Shown here: positions 37,515 to 48,617 of the stretch, piece by piece
How positions within the stretch are numbered: the first letter of the stretch is position 1
Layout of the letters: every line of letters begins with the position of its first letter
NCBI GenBank assembly: GCA_964525945.1
Contig: CAZGKX010000004.1
Location: forward strand, 7,692-71,691
Direction: 5' to 3'
Length of the DNA: 64,000 nucleotides
From: CAZGKX01 sp964525945
GTDB taxonomy: Bacteria > Pseudomonadota > Gammaproteobacteria > Legionellales > Legionellaceae
The notes under the pieces: generated by a model
The model's database searches: none
Told to the model about the DNA's origin: nothing
The model's input: the letters and a program-made list of their open reading frames with translations, nothing else
Made by a program: the position numbers and the translations under genes

Positions 37515-38760
37515 TTAATCACACAATACACCCACTTCTTCCCGAATAAAGTGTAAATCGCGGTTAAACTGCTCTGGATCAGTGTGGTAAAGCATAATAA
37601 TTGCGCAGCCAGCATACCCCTCCGAGGATTTACCCGTGTATTCATCCAGCGGTCGATGTGTCTTGTAATAGTGCAACGATGCTAAACCAATGAGTTTATT
37701 TTCGTTATGTATACCTTTAAAGATTCCTGGTCTATGAGGGTACAGCTCTAAAACAGCACAACAATCATTTTGTGTTGCTTTAAGATGGACCACTTGCCCC
37801 AATGCTATTTTTACAGTGGCTTCATTTAAATCCAAGCCATTTGCTAAGGCATGCATTCTCGAACGATAACCGCCGGTNNNNNNNNNNGGTGCGTGCGCCT
37901 ATTTCTAAAATCATGGGGCCATGAGGCGTTTTAATGAGTTCGATATGAGCGGCTGAATTTTTCATACCGAGGGCTTGACATCCCAAGGCAGCGACGTATC
38001 GAATTTGATCCACATCGTTGTTGGACAATGCCGACGGCAAGGCGTTTTTATAATGAAAATTATCATCCAAGCCAATATCATAGCCACTTTCACAATCAAT
38101 CACTTGTTCCAATACAAAAGGTTCACCTTGGCTGTTGATAAATGCATCCACTGAATGGATGGAGCCATTTAGAAATTCTTCTATCATGATTTTCGGTGGG
38201 CGATGAGGTGCATGTTTTTCATAACTTTCTTTGATGTTTTTAACCATTTTTTCATAGTTCGTTAATAATTCATTCAAGTCATTGTTTTTACTAACAAACA
38301 TACTTGCCGAAAGGTTGGCCGGTTTCAGTATCAAAGGAAAGGAATGGTTCTCCGCAAATTTTCGTAAATCGTCTTGGTTTTCAACCAGCGCAAAATCCGG
38401 GCTTATTTTTTGAGGCGCGTCCATAAAACGCCGACGCATCAGAAGCTTATCGGTACACGCTTCGGCGGCATGAACAGGTAACCCAGGTAGCTTCAAATAT
38501 TCCGCAATCTGGGCGGCGGGCAAAATATAGTTTTCATAAATGGCAATAATCCCATCGAAAGACGTGGATGCTGTAGCGCGATCCACCGCCGCCAGCATCT
38601 TTTCTTTTGACGAAAAATCACACACAACACGCCGCTTCAATGATTTTTCTGGGTGTTTACAGCCAAGAATATCCCGGAGAATGATGTATTCATAACCATT
38701 GGTCAACAGGTAGTCAGAAAGGGTATGAAACGAATTGCCTACGATCAGTATAGTTTTCAT
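37515..38760 (-). CDS. ATP-grasp ligase, interrupted by a sequencing gap
   Basis: This is an ATP-grasp enzyme of about 410 residues. The N-terminal domain (KTILIVGNSFHTLSDYLL) is followed by the ATP-grasp core: SFPLILKPANLSASMFV, KIMIEEFLNGSIHSVDAF and ILEIGART. The part after the ten Ns continues GGYRSRMHALANGLDLNEATVKIALG, which is typical of the loop following E-x-GAR. The flanks share GGT; overlapping them restores one continuous frame (GARTGGYRSRM), so the break is an assembly artefact. Such enzymes join a carboxylate to an amine or thiol at the cost of ATP, often making dipeptides or modifying amino acids; the substrate is unknown. Confidence 0.75.
37878..37887. other. Assembly gap (10 Ns) inside the ATP-grasp gene
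   Basis: This is a ten-N run. The bases on both sides begin and end with GGT, and merging that overlap gives an uninterrupted reading frame. Confidence 0.95.
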
Positions 38761-38893
38761 AAGGTTTGATTGACCAACGATCCCTCGTTTTTGCCTTTGT
38801 AAAAAAAGAGTATCACACGCCAGCGAAAATACAACATCGATTAATTTGAACTATAATGAAATTGCATCAATTACATTTATGGTGGAGACAATC

Positions 38894-39091
38894 ATGGGTT
38901 TGCACAAAGAAGATGCTGATGACAATCAAGGTATTTATGATTTTAATTTTGACGAAGACATCGACGATCTCTCACGGAAAAAACAGGTGAAACGCATGCT
39001 TGAAGAACGCTTGGAACGCAAGCGTCTTAAACAAGAGCTTGAAGATTACGAAGGGGAACTGGATGGTGAGTTTGATTGGGATCAAAAATGA
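38894..39091 (+). CDS. Small acidic helical protein of unknown function
   Basis: This is a 65-residue, very acidic protein with an N-terminal Asp/Glu-rich part and a central helix rich in Arg/Lys/Glu (KKQVKRMLEERLERKRLKQE), ending in acidic residues. The frame is open from 38846, but the ATG at 38894 is preferred because GGTGGAGA precedes it at a good distance. Size and layout recall the PA3496-type small proteins of gammaproteobacteria, which have no settled function. The gene is divergent from the ATP-grasp gene and ends just before the folD 3' end. Confidence 0.7.
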   Translation: MGLHKEDADDNQGIYDFNFDEDIDDLSRKKQVKRMLEERLERKRLKQELEDYEGELDGEFDWDQK

Positions 39092-39952
39092 TTAAGTGAT
39101 CAAAACATGGTTTGCTGCAAAGAGGGTATTTTGCAGCAAAGTACTGATCGTCATAGGCCCAACGCCCCCAGGTACAGGAGTGATCCAAGCCACTTTGTGC
39201 TTTGCACTTTCAAAATCAACATCCCCGCGAATTTTACCCTCAGGCGTGCGGTGCATGCCCACATCGACCAAGATTTGCGATGAATTCAGCCACTCGGTGT
39301 CGAGTACATCAGCTGTGCCAGTCGCCACCACCACAATATCGGCCATTCGAATGTGTTTTTCCAAATTTCTTGTTGCCCGACTGCAATTGGTAACGGTTAC
39401 ATTGGCAAGCAGAAATTCAAGCGCCATCGGTCGACCCACAATGTTGGATTTGCCGACAACAACAGCATGTTTGCCCACCAAGGACAAATGGTAATGCCTC
39501 AACAGCATCATCACCCCCCAAGGAGTGCAAGGTCTCAGCCAAGGATTGCCTTGTGCGAGGCGACCAATGTTGTAGGGGTGAAATCCATCCACATCTTTGT
39601 GAGGAGAAATGTTTTCAATGACCACACCAGCATGGATATGTGCCGGCAATGGCAGTTGCACCAGAATTCCATGCACTTCGTCCGAGTGATTGAGCGTCTC
39701 AATCAGTGTTAGAAGTTCTTTTTCAGTGGTGTCTGCAGGCAAATTGTACGCAAAGGATTTAAACCCCACTTCAATGCAAGCGGTGCATTTGTTTCGTACA
39801 TAAAGGGTGGAAGCCGGATTATTTTCACCAATGAGAATAACAGCAAGACCTGGTGGTCGCTTGCCTTGCTCAACACGCAAAACCACCTCGTGTTTGATTT
39901 TTTCTTTCATGTGCGCGGCGACAAGTTTACCGTCTAGAATGGATGCAGTCAT
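39092..39952 (-). CDS. folD: Bifunctional methylenetetrahydrofolate dehydrogenase/cyclohydrolase
   Basis: FolD interconverts methylene-, methenyl- and formyl-tetrahydrofolate. The 286-residue protein has the catalytic Tyr/Lys region [39 protein letters not shown] and the dinucleotide loop [14 protein letters not shown], ending with [15 protein letters not shown]. The stop lies next to the end of the convergent small acidic gene. Confidence 0.97.
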   Translation of the reverse strand: MTASILDGKLVAAHMKEKIKHEVVLRVEQGKRPPGLAVILIGENNPASTLYVRNKCTACIEVGFKSFAYNLPADTTEKELLTLIETLNHSDEVHGILVQLPLPAHIHAGVVIENISPHKDVDGFHPYNIGRLAQGNPWLRPCTPWGVMMLLRHYHLSLVGKHAVVVGKSNIVGRPMALEFLLANVTVTNCSRATRNLEKHIRMADIVVVATGTADVLDTEWLNSSQILVDVGMHRTPEGKIRGDVDFESAKHKVAWITPVPGGVGPMTISTLLQNTLFAANHVLIT

Positions 39953-40101
39953 AATTTTTACATTGATCAGTTGGATTTAGATTATGAAAGAATGCAATTT
40001 ATTATGCAAATTTGAATTTTTAAAAAATTTTCAGCAATATCTGTATTTATTTTTATCATGTGCATATAATTAGTACAGACAATTCATATTCTGAGGGTAT
40101 T

Positions 40102-42555
40102 ATGCCGATTCCAGATCATTCAGATTATTTCAATGCGATATTAGCTAAAGCGAAAGAGGCTGCATTGGCATTGCACCCTGATGATTGCATATTTGATCCT
40201 CAAGGTCGATTACTGGTCGAAGTGGATTGCACTGATATTGATGCTCGAATTCAGCGACCGGCGGGCCAAAGATCGGCTAAAAAAACAACAGTCAGTTTAG
40301 ATGTTAGCGATTATCCTAACATTCAAAAAAGGATTAAGGACAGCTTTAAAAATAGTTTGACATCAATTATACATTTGCCTCAACAACAAGGAGTATCTTA
40401 CAGTGCAGCAATAACTGAAGAGATGATAAAGGATGCAAAGGCAGCAGGTTTGCTCTATGGATACAATGAAGCAACTAAAACCAAAGGAAGTATCAATGCA
40501 CTTGCCCAAGAGTTTTATTTCCATCTGCAACTTACATTAAGAACATATGCAGAGGCAATACCCTTATTGAAAGGTGTATCCTTCGAACAAATGAATACCA
40601 CCCATAAAATGACTATGCGTCGCGTCAATGAAGCACTCCGTGAGAGCCTGGTAGAATTTTTAGTGAGTCGCAATGGACAGATTGATAGTGTTTCATTAAA
40701 TACATTCCTGGATAAAGAACGTAAAAAAATGATGGGTAAAATGCATCGTTTCCTGTTGGAAGAAATAGCTGCGAACACTGGCATAGTTGTCAAGGGCTCT
40801 GATTTACTTTCTGGAAAAGAATTAAAAGAGATAGCAGAAAAACTCACTGCTACTGAGAATGATATTCTCCACTTAAACAATGAGCTAGGGTTATGCACCT
40901 GGATTGCCGGCTCTAACCACACTGCCCACACCCGTCACAAAGGAAAAAATTTTGCCGACAGGCAAATCGTTACCTGTGCTTATGAGAATGGCCTCGTTCA
41001 AGAAAATCAGAATCCTCGGCTCCAAATACGCACCCATTCCATTGCCGTTAAAAAAGGATTGGCAAATGATAAGGCCTATATCGCTGATGTGGTGGAAAAA
41101 TTAAAAGCTGTAAATAGCAAGTATGACCTTGCTCAATTACAGGATCAAGATGCCGATAATGGTAAACCGCAAGCATTTGTATACAATTTATTAACCGCTC
41201 TTAACCACCGGTTAGGGGATACAGGTGGTAATTTACAAACCCAAAGCGCCACCCATATTTTAAAAGGCGCACATGCTTACAACAGAGCTCAAGCGAGCGA
41301 AAATCCCCCTGTTTTTTGTTTTGTTCAAAACATTTCCGTCAATAATTTTGGGGACGCGCTGGGGGAAGGGAAGGGCGCTCTTGTCGATGAAGCCACGTTA
41401 ATGAGTGAAATAGCTTTGCTTCATACGCTTTATGATGGGATGAATAAAAAATGTCAAGCTGAGGTGGATGATGTTTTTAAATCATACGGGCAATTTTTAA
41501 ATGGGTCAGATGAATATTTTTCACAAACACAGGAAGGCATAAACGCTAAAGAAAAAATTGATACGATTAAATCCCTATTGAACAAAAACAATAATCTAGA
41601 AGAAAATTCTTTATTGTCTAACATTCAAACCAGCTTGGAAAAAATGTTAGCACACAATCTTCACCACACTGCCGATGGAAGACTTATTCAAACTTTATCT
41701 GTATTTTTAGAAAAAGTATCTTTAGTGGGTTGTAAAAGCGGTAACGAAAGGGCACAAATGGTGAATGGTCGGGTGGCCATTTTGGATGCTTTACTGAATG
41801 CCAAACCAGATAAATTAAGCCCAATAACAAAGCAATTATTTGAGAGTTTGGAAACTAATTTTATAGAATTAGCCAATGCTGTTACGTTCGATGATGCAGA
41901 AAATAAAGCCCTTGTTCTCGAAGCAACGCTGGATGAAGTTTATAACGAACTGGGTTTGCAATCAGGCGCATCGTTGGTGAGCTTGGTCGATCAAGGCTCA
42001 ACGGCAAAAGTCGAAGCGCGCCCCGATGGCAATTACTTCAACACCAATTTTGCCGAAGCCAGTACTTCAGTCATGACCAATCTAGCACAATCCAAAGCCG
42101 GTGCAATGCAAGCACACAAAGGGTTAACCGACTATATGCGTGCAGAATCTGGCGCTCGATACACAAGTTGGGAGATCATGACGGCGAATGCATTTAGAAA
42201 TTTTGCCTGCTTTGCAACGCTGGGGCTTTTTCCTTTGGTGGTTTTTTGTGTCGTTACCCCATACACCAATTACAAGGCGTATTTAACAGAGAAAAATCTA
42301 AAACATACTTTGGAAAAAAACGCCCTGAATTATACGCCAAAATTAATTAATCCAAGCCCAGCAAAAGCAACAAGTCTTTTAAGCAAGGGTTCACCGTCGT
42401 CGGAGAGACACCAAGTGACTCCGCAGGATTTAGATTACAACGATGATTCAACATCAGCTTACAACCCTATATATGCAAAAGGAGCTTCAGAGAGACAACC
42501 AACCGTCGATGCATCATCAAAAACGTCGTTCCAGCCTAGTACTAGAAAATGGTAA
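40102..42555 (+). CDS. 817-aa orphan with C-terminal membrane segment; effector candidate
   Basis: No family is recognised. The frame opens at 40060, but ATG 40102 (MPIPDHSDYFNAIL) follows a GAGGGT ribosome-binding site and is chosen. The first 690 or so residues are soluble, mostly helical, with no signal peptide. A hydrophobic segment follows near residue 710 (FACFATLGLFPLVVFCVV). The last 75 residues are polar and rich in Ser, Thr, Pro and Asn, unlike the rest. A large helical body, one or two late membrane segments and a disordered polar tail are common in Dot/Icm substrates; that link is inference. It stands alone between folD and truA, with a plausible own promoter in the AT-rich 100 bases upstream. 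Confidence 0.7.
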   Translation: MPIPDHSDYFNAILAKAKEAALALHPDDCIFDPQGRLLVEVDCTDIDARIQRPAGQRSAKKTTVSLDVSDYPNIQKRIKDSFKNSLTSIIHLPQQQGVSYSAAITEEMIKDAKAAGLLYGYNEATKTKGSINALAQEFYFHLQLTLRTYAEAIPLLKGVSFEQMNTTHKMTMRRVNEALRESLVEFLVSRNGQIDSVSLNTFLDKERKKMMGKMHRFLLEEIAANTGIVVKGSDLLSGKELKEIAEKLTATENDILHLNNELGLCTWIAGSNHTAHTRHKGKNFADRQIVTCAYENGLVQENQNPRLQIRTHSIAVKKGLANDKAYIADVVEKLKAVNSKYDLAQLQDQDADNGKPQAFVYNLLTALNHRLGDTGGNLQTQSATHILKGAHAYNRAQASENPPVFCFVQNISVNNFGDALGEGKGALVDEATLMSEIALLHTLYDGMNKKCQAEVDDVFKSYGQFLNGSDEYFSQTQEGINAKEKIDTIKSLLNKNNNLEENSLLSNIQTSLEKMLAHNLHHTADGRLIQTLSVFLEKVSLVGCKSGNERAQMVNGRVAILDALLNAKPDKLSPITKQLFESLETNFIELANAVTFDDAENKALVLEATLDEVYNELGLQSGASLVSLVDQGSTAKVEARPDGNYFNTNFAEASTSVMTNLAQSKAGAMQAHKGLTDYMRAESGARYTSWEIMTANAFRNFACFATLGLFPLVVFCVVTPYTNYKAYLTEKNLKHTLEKNALNYTPKLINPSPAKATSLLSKGSPSSERHQVTPQDLDYNDDSTSAYNPIYAKGASERQPTVDASSKTSFQPSTRKW

Positions 42556-42724
42556 TAGACATTGGCTTGTTCAGCCCTGCAATGAGCAATCTCATAGAGT
42601 TAGCGTAAAGTGCAGGATCGAGCTTTAACGAACGTCAAGAACTCTATGCTACTGTGGGTTACTTTGTCAGCTCGGTATAGACAAATTCAACATGGTGTTA
42701 TACATTGGCCGTTTTTAGCAGGAA

Positions 42725-43519
42725 TTGCGTATGCGTATTGCCTTAACGGTGGAATACGATGGGAGCCAATTTCATGGCTGGCAAGCGCAAACGGGCTTAC
42801 GAACGGTGCAAGGTGTGTTAGAGAATGCCTTGTCTTGCGTTGCCGATCATGAAATAAGCGTCGTTTGCGCCGGTAGAACGGACACTGGAGTGCATGCCAC
42901 TAACCAAGTGGTCCATTTTGATTGCGAAAAAGAGCGCACGGCACGGGCTTGGATTCATGGCGCTAATTCGTTTTTGCCAAAAGATGTGTGTGTGAAGTGG
43001 GGCAAAGAAATTCCCGAGCATTTTCACGCCCGTTATTCAGCAACAGCCAGGCGTTACCGTTATATTATTTACAACCACTCGATCCGCCCCTCTTTATTTC
43101 GCAGCAACATGACCTGGCAATACCGCCAGTTGGATCATCGTTTGATGCAAGAAGCCAGCCAACACTTATTAGGTGAGCATGATTTCACATCGTTTCGCTC
43201 TGTGGAATGCCAATCAAAAACCCCCATGCGAAACGTGTCTGCTATCCATGTGGTTCGCAAAGAGGATCTGCTGATCATTGACATTACCGCCAATGCATTT
43301 TTGCACCATATGGTTCGAAATATTGTCGGTGTATTGATGGCCATTGGTTCTGGCCGTAAACCCGTTGCCTGGTCTCAGGAAGTGCTGTTGGCCAAAGATA
43401 GAAAATTGGGTGCAGAAACGGCTCCCCCTTACGGCCTTTATTTGGTTTCGGTGACTTACCCCGTAGAGTTTAACATCAATTACGGCGTGCTAGGTCCAAT
43501 GTTTCTTATGGAGTCTTGA
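42725..43519 (+). CDS. truA: tRNA pseudouridine(38-40) synthase
   Basis: TruA modifies uridines 38-40 of the tRNA anticodon arm. The 264-residue protein starts MRMRIALTVEYDGSQFHGWQ and carries the catalytic Asp in CAGRTDTGVHATNQ and the C-terminal FLHHMVRNIVGVL block. It is the first gene of a truA-glnS-cysS run on the plus strand; glnS starts six bases after its stop. The first ATG at 42725 or the second (42731) could be used. Confidence 0.96.
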   Translation: MRMRIALTVEYDGSQFHGWQAQTGLRTVQGVLENALSCVADHEISVVCAGRTDTGVHATNQVVHFDCEKERTARAWIHGANSFLPKDVCVKWGKEIPEHFHARYSATARRYRYIIYNHSIRPSLFRSNMTWQYRQLDHRLMQEASQHLLGEHDFTSFRSVECQSKTPMRNVSAIHVVRKEDLLIIDITANAFLHHMVRNIVGVLMAIGSGRKPVAWSQEVLLAKDRKLGAETAPPYGLYLVSVTYPVEFNINYGVLGPMFLMES

Positions 43520-43525
43520 TTTAAT

Positions 43526-45193
43526 ATGAACGAACGCAGCGAAAAGCGCACACATTTTATTCGACAATTGATCAATGATGAATTGGCCAATGGTAAACAC
43601 CAATCCATCGTCACAAGGTTTCCTCCGGAACCGAATGGTTATTTGCACATTGGTCATGCGAAATCGATTTGTTTAAACTTTGGATTGGCCGCTGAATTCA
43701 ATGGCCGCTGCAACCTGCGTTTTGATGACACCAATCCGATGAAAGAAGAAGATGAATTTGTGCATGCCATCATCGACGATGTAAAATGGTTAGGGTTTGA
43801 ATGGAATGAGTTGAAATATTCTTCGGATTATTACCAAGAACTGTATGACTACGCCGTGTTATTGATCCAAAAGGGGCTGGCGTATGTTGACAGTTTAACC
43901 ATGGAAGAAATCCGGGCTCACCGAGGAACCTTGCAGCAGCCAGGCCAGAATAGCCCATACCGGGATCGTTCTGTTCCTGAAAATTTAGATTTATTCACCC
44001 GCATGAAAGCAGGCGAATTTCCGAATGGTGCTCATGTTTTACGGGGCCGTATTGACATGCAATCAGGCAATATCAACATGCGCGATCCAGTGCTCTACCG
44101 CATTCGTCATGTTGCTCACCAACGCACCGGCGATGCGTGGTGCATTTACCCAATGTACGATTACGCCCACCCCATTTCCGATGCTTTGGAAAAAATCACC
44201 CATTCCTTGTGCACCTTGGAATTCCAAGATCACAGACCCTTGTACGATTGGCTGATTGAACATTTGCCGTTGCCTGGAAAACCGGTGCAAACGGAATTTG
44301 CACGCCTTAATTTATCGCATACGGTGACCAGCAAACGGAAACTTCGACAGTTGGTGGAAGAGAATGTTGTTTCAGGATGGAATGATCCAAGGCTGCCAAC
44401 GATTCGAGGCATGCGGCAACGGGGTTACCCTCCCGCAGCGATTCGACAATTTTGTGAAATGGTGGGCATCTCTCGCAGCGATTCAGTGATTGATATGTCG
44501 TTATTGGAAGCGTGCGTTCGGGATGAGTTAAACAAAACCACCAAGCGCGCGTTATGCGTGCTTGATCCTTTAAAAATTGTGATTGAAAATTACCCTGAAT
44601 CTCAAGTTGAAGCATTAAATGCGCCGTTTAATCCGCAACAAGAACATTCAGAAACCCGTGTGCTACCTTTTGCTCGCGAAATTTACATCGAGCGCAGCGA
44701 TTTCATGGAAAATCCGCCAAAAAAATATTTTAGGCTTTCGCCGGGAATGGAAGTACGTTTGCGGCATGCTTATGTAATACGTTGCACAGCGGTTATTCAT
44801 AACGAACAAGGCGACGTGGTGGAATTGCGTTGCACGTATGATCAAAACACCTTGGGAAAAAATCCAGACGATCGAAAAGTAAAAGGGGTGATCCATTGGG
44901 TTTCGGTTGCCCATGCCCATCCGGTGACGGTCTATCAATACGATCGCTTGTTTCATGATGAAAATCCCGCACGAGACGATAATTTTTTGCAGTTTTTGAA
45001 TAAAAATTCACTGCAAGTTCAAACCGCCTACTGTGAACCTTCCTTGGCAAATCGACCTGCTCATGAAGTACTGCAATTTGAACGGTTGGGGTATTATTGT
45101 GTCAATCATATTGAGCAAGGCATCGTCACAGCATTTCATCGCGTGGTTGATTTAAAAGACACTTGGGGAGCAAACGATGTTAAACCTTTATAA
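43526..45193 (+). CDS. glnS: Glutaminyl-tRNA synthetase
   Basis: GlnRS charges tRNA-Gln. The 555-residue class I enzyme has the HIGH-type motif in [16 protein letters not shown], the KMSKS-type loop [10 protein letters not shown] and the C-terminal anticodon-binding beta-barrels ([18 protein letters not shown]). It lies between truA and cysS, and its last 17 bases overlap the start of cysS in another frame, so the two synthetases are probably translated in a coupled way. Confidence 0.97.
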   Translation: MNERSEKRTHFIRQLINDELANGKHQSIVTRFPPEPNGYLHIGHAKSICLNFGLAAEFNGRCNLRFDDTNPMKEEDEFVHAIIDDVKWLGFEWNELKYSSDYYQELYDYAVLLIQKGLAYVDSLTMEEIRAHRGTLQQPGQNSPYRDRSVPENLDLFTRMKAGEFPNGAHVLRGRIDMQSGNINMRDPVLYRIRHVAHQRTGDAWCIYPMYDYAHPISDALEKITHSLCTLEFQDHRPLYDWLIEHLPLPGKPVQTEFARLNLSHTVTSKRKLRQLVEENVVSGWNDPRLPTIRGMRQRGYPPAAIRQFCEMVGISRSDSVIDMSLLEACVRDELNKTTKRALCVLDPLKIVIENYPESQVEALNAPFNPQQEHSETRVLPFAREIYIERSDFMENPPKKYFRLSPGMEVRLRHAYVIRCTAVIHNEQGDVVELRCTYDQNTLGKNPDDRKVKGVIHWVSVAHAHPVTVYQYDRLFHDENPARDDNFLQFLNKNSLQVQTAYCEPSLANRPAHEVLQFERLGYYCVNHIEQGIVTAFHRVVDLKDTWGANDVKPL

Positions 45194-46535
45194 TTCGTTA
45201 ACACGTACAAAAGTTCCATTCACACCCTTAGTGCCAGGTAAAGTAGGCATGTATGTGTGTGGCATCACTGTTTACGATCGTTGCCACTTGGGCCATGCGC
45301 GTTTCATGGTGTGTTTCGATGTGATGGTGCGTTTTTTGCGTGCGCAGGGTTATAAAGTCACGTATGTCCGCAATATCACGGACATTGATGACAAAATCAT
45401 TGTGCGAGCCAATGAGAGCGGCATGTCCATTCACGAATTAACCTCGCTTTATATTGACGCAATGCACGCCGATGAGCGAGCGTTGAATATTTTACCACCG
45501 GATGTTGAGCCTCGTGCTACAGGCCATATTGAGGGCGTTATTCATCTTATTCAGCGGTTAATTAACGCCGAAATTGCTTATGTCAGTGATAACGGTGATG
45601 TATGCTTTCAAGTGGAACGTTTCCCTGAATACGGTAAATTATCCAATAAAGATTTGGACAACTTGATTTCTGGCTCCCGTATTGACGTGGTTAAAGAAAA
45701 GCGTTCACCGCTTGATTTCGTGTTGTGGAAAAAAGCAAAAGCAGGGGAGCCAAGTTGGACATCGCCCTGGGGCGAAGGACGGCCCGGTTGGCATATTGAA
45801 TGTTCTGCGATGGCCATGACAGAACTGGGTGAACAATTTGACATCCACGGTGGTGGACTGGATTTGCAATTCCCTCATCATGAAAATGAAATTGCTCAAA
45901 GTGAAGGAGCAACGGGCAAGCCTTTTGCAAATTATTGGTTGCATGTGGGCATGTTGCAAGTCAACAATGAGAAAATGGCCAAGTCTTTGGGTAATTTTTT
46001 TACCATCGAAGATGTGCTGAAAAAGCACCATCCTGAGGTTATCCGTTATTTTTTACTCAGCAGTCATTACCGTAGCCCACTCAATTATTCCGATGAAAAT
46101 ATACAGAACGCGTATAAAGCACTCGTTCGCCTCTATCAATCCATCAAAGAAATAAACACCTCCTCTGACGATTTGCAGCAGACCTGGGTTGATCAATTTA
46201 ACCAAGCCATGAACGATGATTTCAATACCCCTATTGCTTTATCGGTGTTATTCCAATTAAGCCATGAAATCAATAAAACTAAAAATCCAATATTGGCAAA
46301 TACATTAAAAACATTGGCATCAACATTAGGCATTTTACATGATTCACCCGATACTTTTTTAAAAGGCGATGCCAATGATGAAGCCACTGAAATTGAAAAA
46401 TTAATCAACGAACGCTTGGAAGCTCGAAAACAACGTGATTGGGGCAAAGCGGATGAAATTCGCGCCTTGTTGTTAAAACAAGGCATTGAATTAGAGGACG
46501 GGGTAGATTCAACCCGCTGGCGTCGTTCGCAGTAA
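45177..46535 (+). CDS. cysS: Cysteinyl-tRNA synthetase
   Basis: CysRS charges tRNA-Cys. The 452-residue protein has the zinc-binding and HIGH region [38 protein letters not shown] and the KMSKS-type loop [12 protein letters not shown]. The start ATG at 45177 lies inside the glnS 3' end with a 17-base overlap. A dispersed repeat follows the gene and separates it from a convergent ankyrin gene. Confidence 0.97.
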   Translation: MLNLYNSLTRTKVPFTPLVPGKVGMYVCGITVYDRCHLGHARFMVCFDVMVRFLRAQGYKVTYVRNITDIDDKIIVRANESGMSIHELTSLYIDAMHADERALNILPPDVEPRATGHIEGVIHLIQRLINAEIAYVSDNGDVCFQVERFPEYGKLSNKDLDNLISGSRIDVVKEKRSPLDFVLWKKAKAGEPSWTSPWGEGRPGWHIECSAMAMTELGEQFDIHGGGLDLQFPHHENEIAQSEGATGKPFANYWLHVGMLQVNNEKMAKSLGNFFTIEDVLKKHHPEVIRYFLLSSHYRSPLNYSDENIQNAYKALVRLYQSIKEINTSSDDLQQTWVDQFNQAMNDDFNTPIALSVLFQLSHEINKTKNPILANTLKTLASTLGILHDSPDTFLKGDANDEATEIEKLINERLEARKQRDWGKADEIRALLLKQGIELEDGVDSTRWRRSQ

Positions 46536-46550
46536 AAAATCAACATCAAT

Positions 46551-46634
46551 GTCATTGCGAGCGTAGCGAAGCAGTGACTTTATGCGATGCTGAGCAAGGC
46601 CACTGGATCAACTTCACCTGCGGTTCACAATGAC
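46551..46634. repeat. Dispersed repeat with inverted ends between convergent genes
   Basis: The element starts GTCATTGCGAGCG and ends GGTTCACAATGAC, inverted copies of each other with a few mismatches, so the transcript of either strand folds into a long imperfect hairpin. This GTCATTGCGAG-type element is familiar from intergenic repeats in several intracellular bacteria. It lies between cysS (plus) and the ankyrin gene (minus), where it could act as a bidirectional terminator. Confidence 0.65.
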
Positions 46635-46732
46635 GGACGTATGAAAATTAATCCACTGTTTTAAATTTCATGTCCGTTAATTTCGCCAGGTTGGTGTGAA
46701 TAAGTTGACGTTATGATGAACTATGCCATTGT

Positions 46733-48490
46733 TTATAATCGGGACGATAAATTTTTCATTGCAGATTTTTCCAGGTCTTTTTTACCCGTCGCTCCAGAAG
46801 CTGGGCGTAAGCCTTGAAAAAAAGTACTGGAATTACCACGCAGTGTACTGTGAGTGGCGGCCATTTGGGGGGCATTCTCATTGCTAATCGTAATGCCCAA
46901 CGATTCGATACGTGTTTTATCTTCAGCCGATAATTGATATTCTCGACCACTGATATGTATGTGCTTCACATAGACAGGATCCAACAATGAGATTGGGGGA
47001 AGAAGAACCTCCACATAACCACCTTCTTGCGAACGGCCTGTAACAGCGGTCACCAGTTTAAGATCTTTTTTAGCCACATGACTTACAGAACCAGTAAACT
47101 GAGTAAACAGATCATTTAATGCGAGCCATTGATTGGGATCGCATTGTGTTTGATCAATGGGGGTTATTTTCTTTCCCCAAAAATCCGCATAAAAAAGATC
47201 ATCTTGGTATGAAATCACACCATCCTTGCCTTGTAACAGTTTTCCAAACGTTTCAAACGAATCCTTCGGATCGGTGTTCGCTTTAATCAATTGGCATCCG
47301 GATTTATATTGCTGCGTGTAATTTTCCGGTAATTGACCTGTTTGTGATGCTTCGGCCAATGCTTGAAGCAGCCAATCATCCGCTTGATAAAGCAACCATT
47401 TCATATGGTGCACAGTGCATGGGGTCACTGCTTTTCTCTGGTCAAGTATGGCCTCCATTGAATCCAATGGATTGAAAAGGCTATTTAATTTAACGACATC
47501 TTGTAAAACAATGTAGGATTGACCGTATTGTCGGGTTGCATGGACGGAATGGGTATTGTCCAATAGTTGCAATGAGGCATAACGGGGTTTCGCATGGTTC
47601 TTGGCCATCAAGGCATTGGTGAGCTGAGGTCCAACTTTTTTGAGCATGGTGCGCTCAGTTATGGAGCGCTGTGCTTGATAGCGGCTATCTCGTGTTGCGT
47701 TTTCAAATTGATTCAAGATTTGGTCTGTCATGAACCCTTTTTTTTCTAAAAATTTTGCATTAAACGTTAATACAATGCTTGTGTTGTTGTGCAGAAAATT
47801 CAAGCTATCATTTAATATTTTTGGAACATCATCCGTATAACCAAGCTCGCGGAAACGCCTCATAATGGCCTGATCAACATCCACCAGTTTTTCTTCTTCA
47901 CCATTCACACGGTCCATGGTTGATACCACATCGCTCCACAATTTGCGCGCCTGCACGATATCGGCTTCTGATTTGGTGATCAAAGGGGTTCTTGGGTCAA
48001 AGGATGTCTGTTTTTGCAATGCGTTAGTCAACTCGCTTAAATAATCCAGAAAACGCTCATCGGAAGGCGCAACATGGTGCGTTGTTAAAAATTGACTGTA
48101 TGAGCTAACATTCACGGTGAGCTCAGTGTTTACAGCATCTTTATTTAAAAAGGGGGTATTGGCCAAAGGATCCATTGCTAACACATTAGGATCCATGTAA
48201 TGTCCAATCTCATCCAAATAGATTTTTTCAAAAATTTTATGAATAATCGCTTTATTGCCAAGCGCATTTGCTATATCTAACGGCGTCTTGCCCTCTCTTG
48301 CACTATTGTTTACCTGACTATCCATTCCTAATTTTAACAAAACAACCACAACGTCCATGTTTCCTTCTTCAATAGCTTGGATAAGGATGATGTTATCATC
48401 CAAAGAACCAGCTTCACGCTGAAAAATAGCATAAACCAAATCAATATCACCTTTGGCCACTGCATTCTTAATGTCTTTGTAATGACTCAT
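46733..48490 (-). CDS. Ankyrin-repeat protein with possible DUF3626/ADP-ribosyltransferase-like C-terminus
   Basis: The chosen ATG at 48490 gives 585 residues; the frame begins earlier at a GTG. Residues about 15-95 hold two ankyrin-type repeats (AIEEGNMDVVVVLLKLG and REGKTPLDIANALGNKAII). The remainder is soluble. Blocks AKPRYASLQLLDNT, TRQYGQSYIVL and GGYVEVLLPPISLLDPVYVK follow the order R, S-T-like strand, then E in a beta strand, which resembles DUF3626 and the ADP-ribosyltransferase fold. No signal peptide or membrane segment is seen. In Legionella, ankyrin proteins are often Dot/Icm effectors. The ankyrin call is good; the C-terminal call is tentative. Confidence 0.65.
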   Translation of the reverse strand: MSHYKDIKNAVAKGDIDLVYAIFQREAGSLDDNIILIQAIEEGNMDVVVVLLKLGMDSQVNNSAREGKTPLDIANALGNKAIIHKIFEKIYLDEIGHYMDPNVLAMDPLANTPFLNKDAVNTELTVNVSSYSQFLTTHHVAPSDERFLDYLSELTNALQKQTSFDPRTPLITKSEADIVQARKLWSDVVSTMDRVNGEEEKLVDVDQAIMRRFRELGYTDDVPKILNDSLNFLHNNTSIVLTFNAKFLEKKGFMTDQILNQFENATRDSRYQAQRSITERTMLKKVGPQLTNALMAKNHAKPRYASLQLLDNTHSVHATRQYGQSYIVLQDVVKLNSLFNPLDSMEAILDQRKAVTPCTVHHMKWLLYQADDWLLQALAEASQTGQLPENYTQQYKSGCQLIKANTDPKDSFETFGKLLQGKDGVISYQDDLFYADFWGKKITPIDQTQCDPNQWLALNDLFTQFTGSVSHVAKKDLKLVTAVTGRSQEGGYVEVLLPPISLLDPVYVKHIHISGREYQLSAEDKTRIESLGITISNENAPQMAATHSTLRGNSSTFFQGLRPASGATGKKDLEKSAMKNLSSRL

Positions 48491-48617
48491 TCTTAATCCC
48501 ACACGGAATGATTATAATTTGAGTATAGAATAACTTATCCGACATTTTTCTATTAGCCCATATTTCAACCATTTTGTGTACTATAATTATTGTAATGAGT
48601 TAAATGGGGGTTAACCG

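Noticed and set aside
40515..40931. A 138-codon open frame on the minus strand inside the 817-residue orphan.
   Set aside because: It is wholly inside a longer, better-supported gene with a ribosome-binding site; composition is that of a shadow frame.
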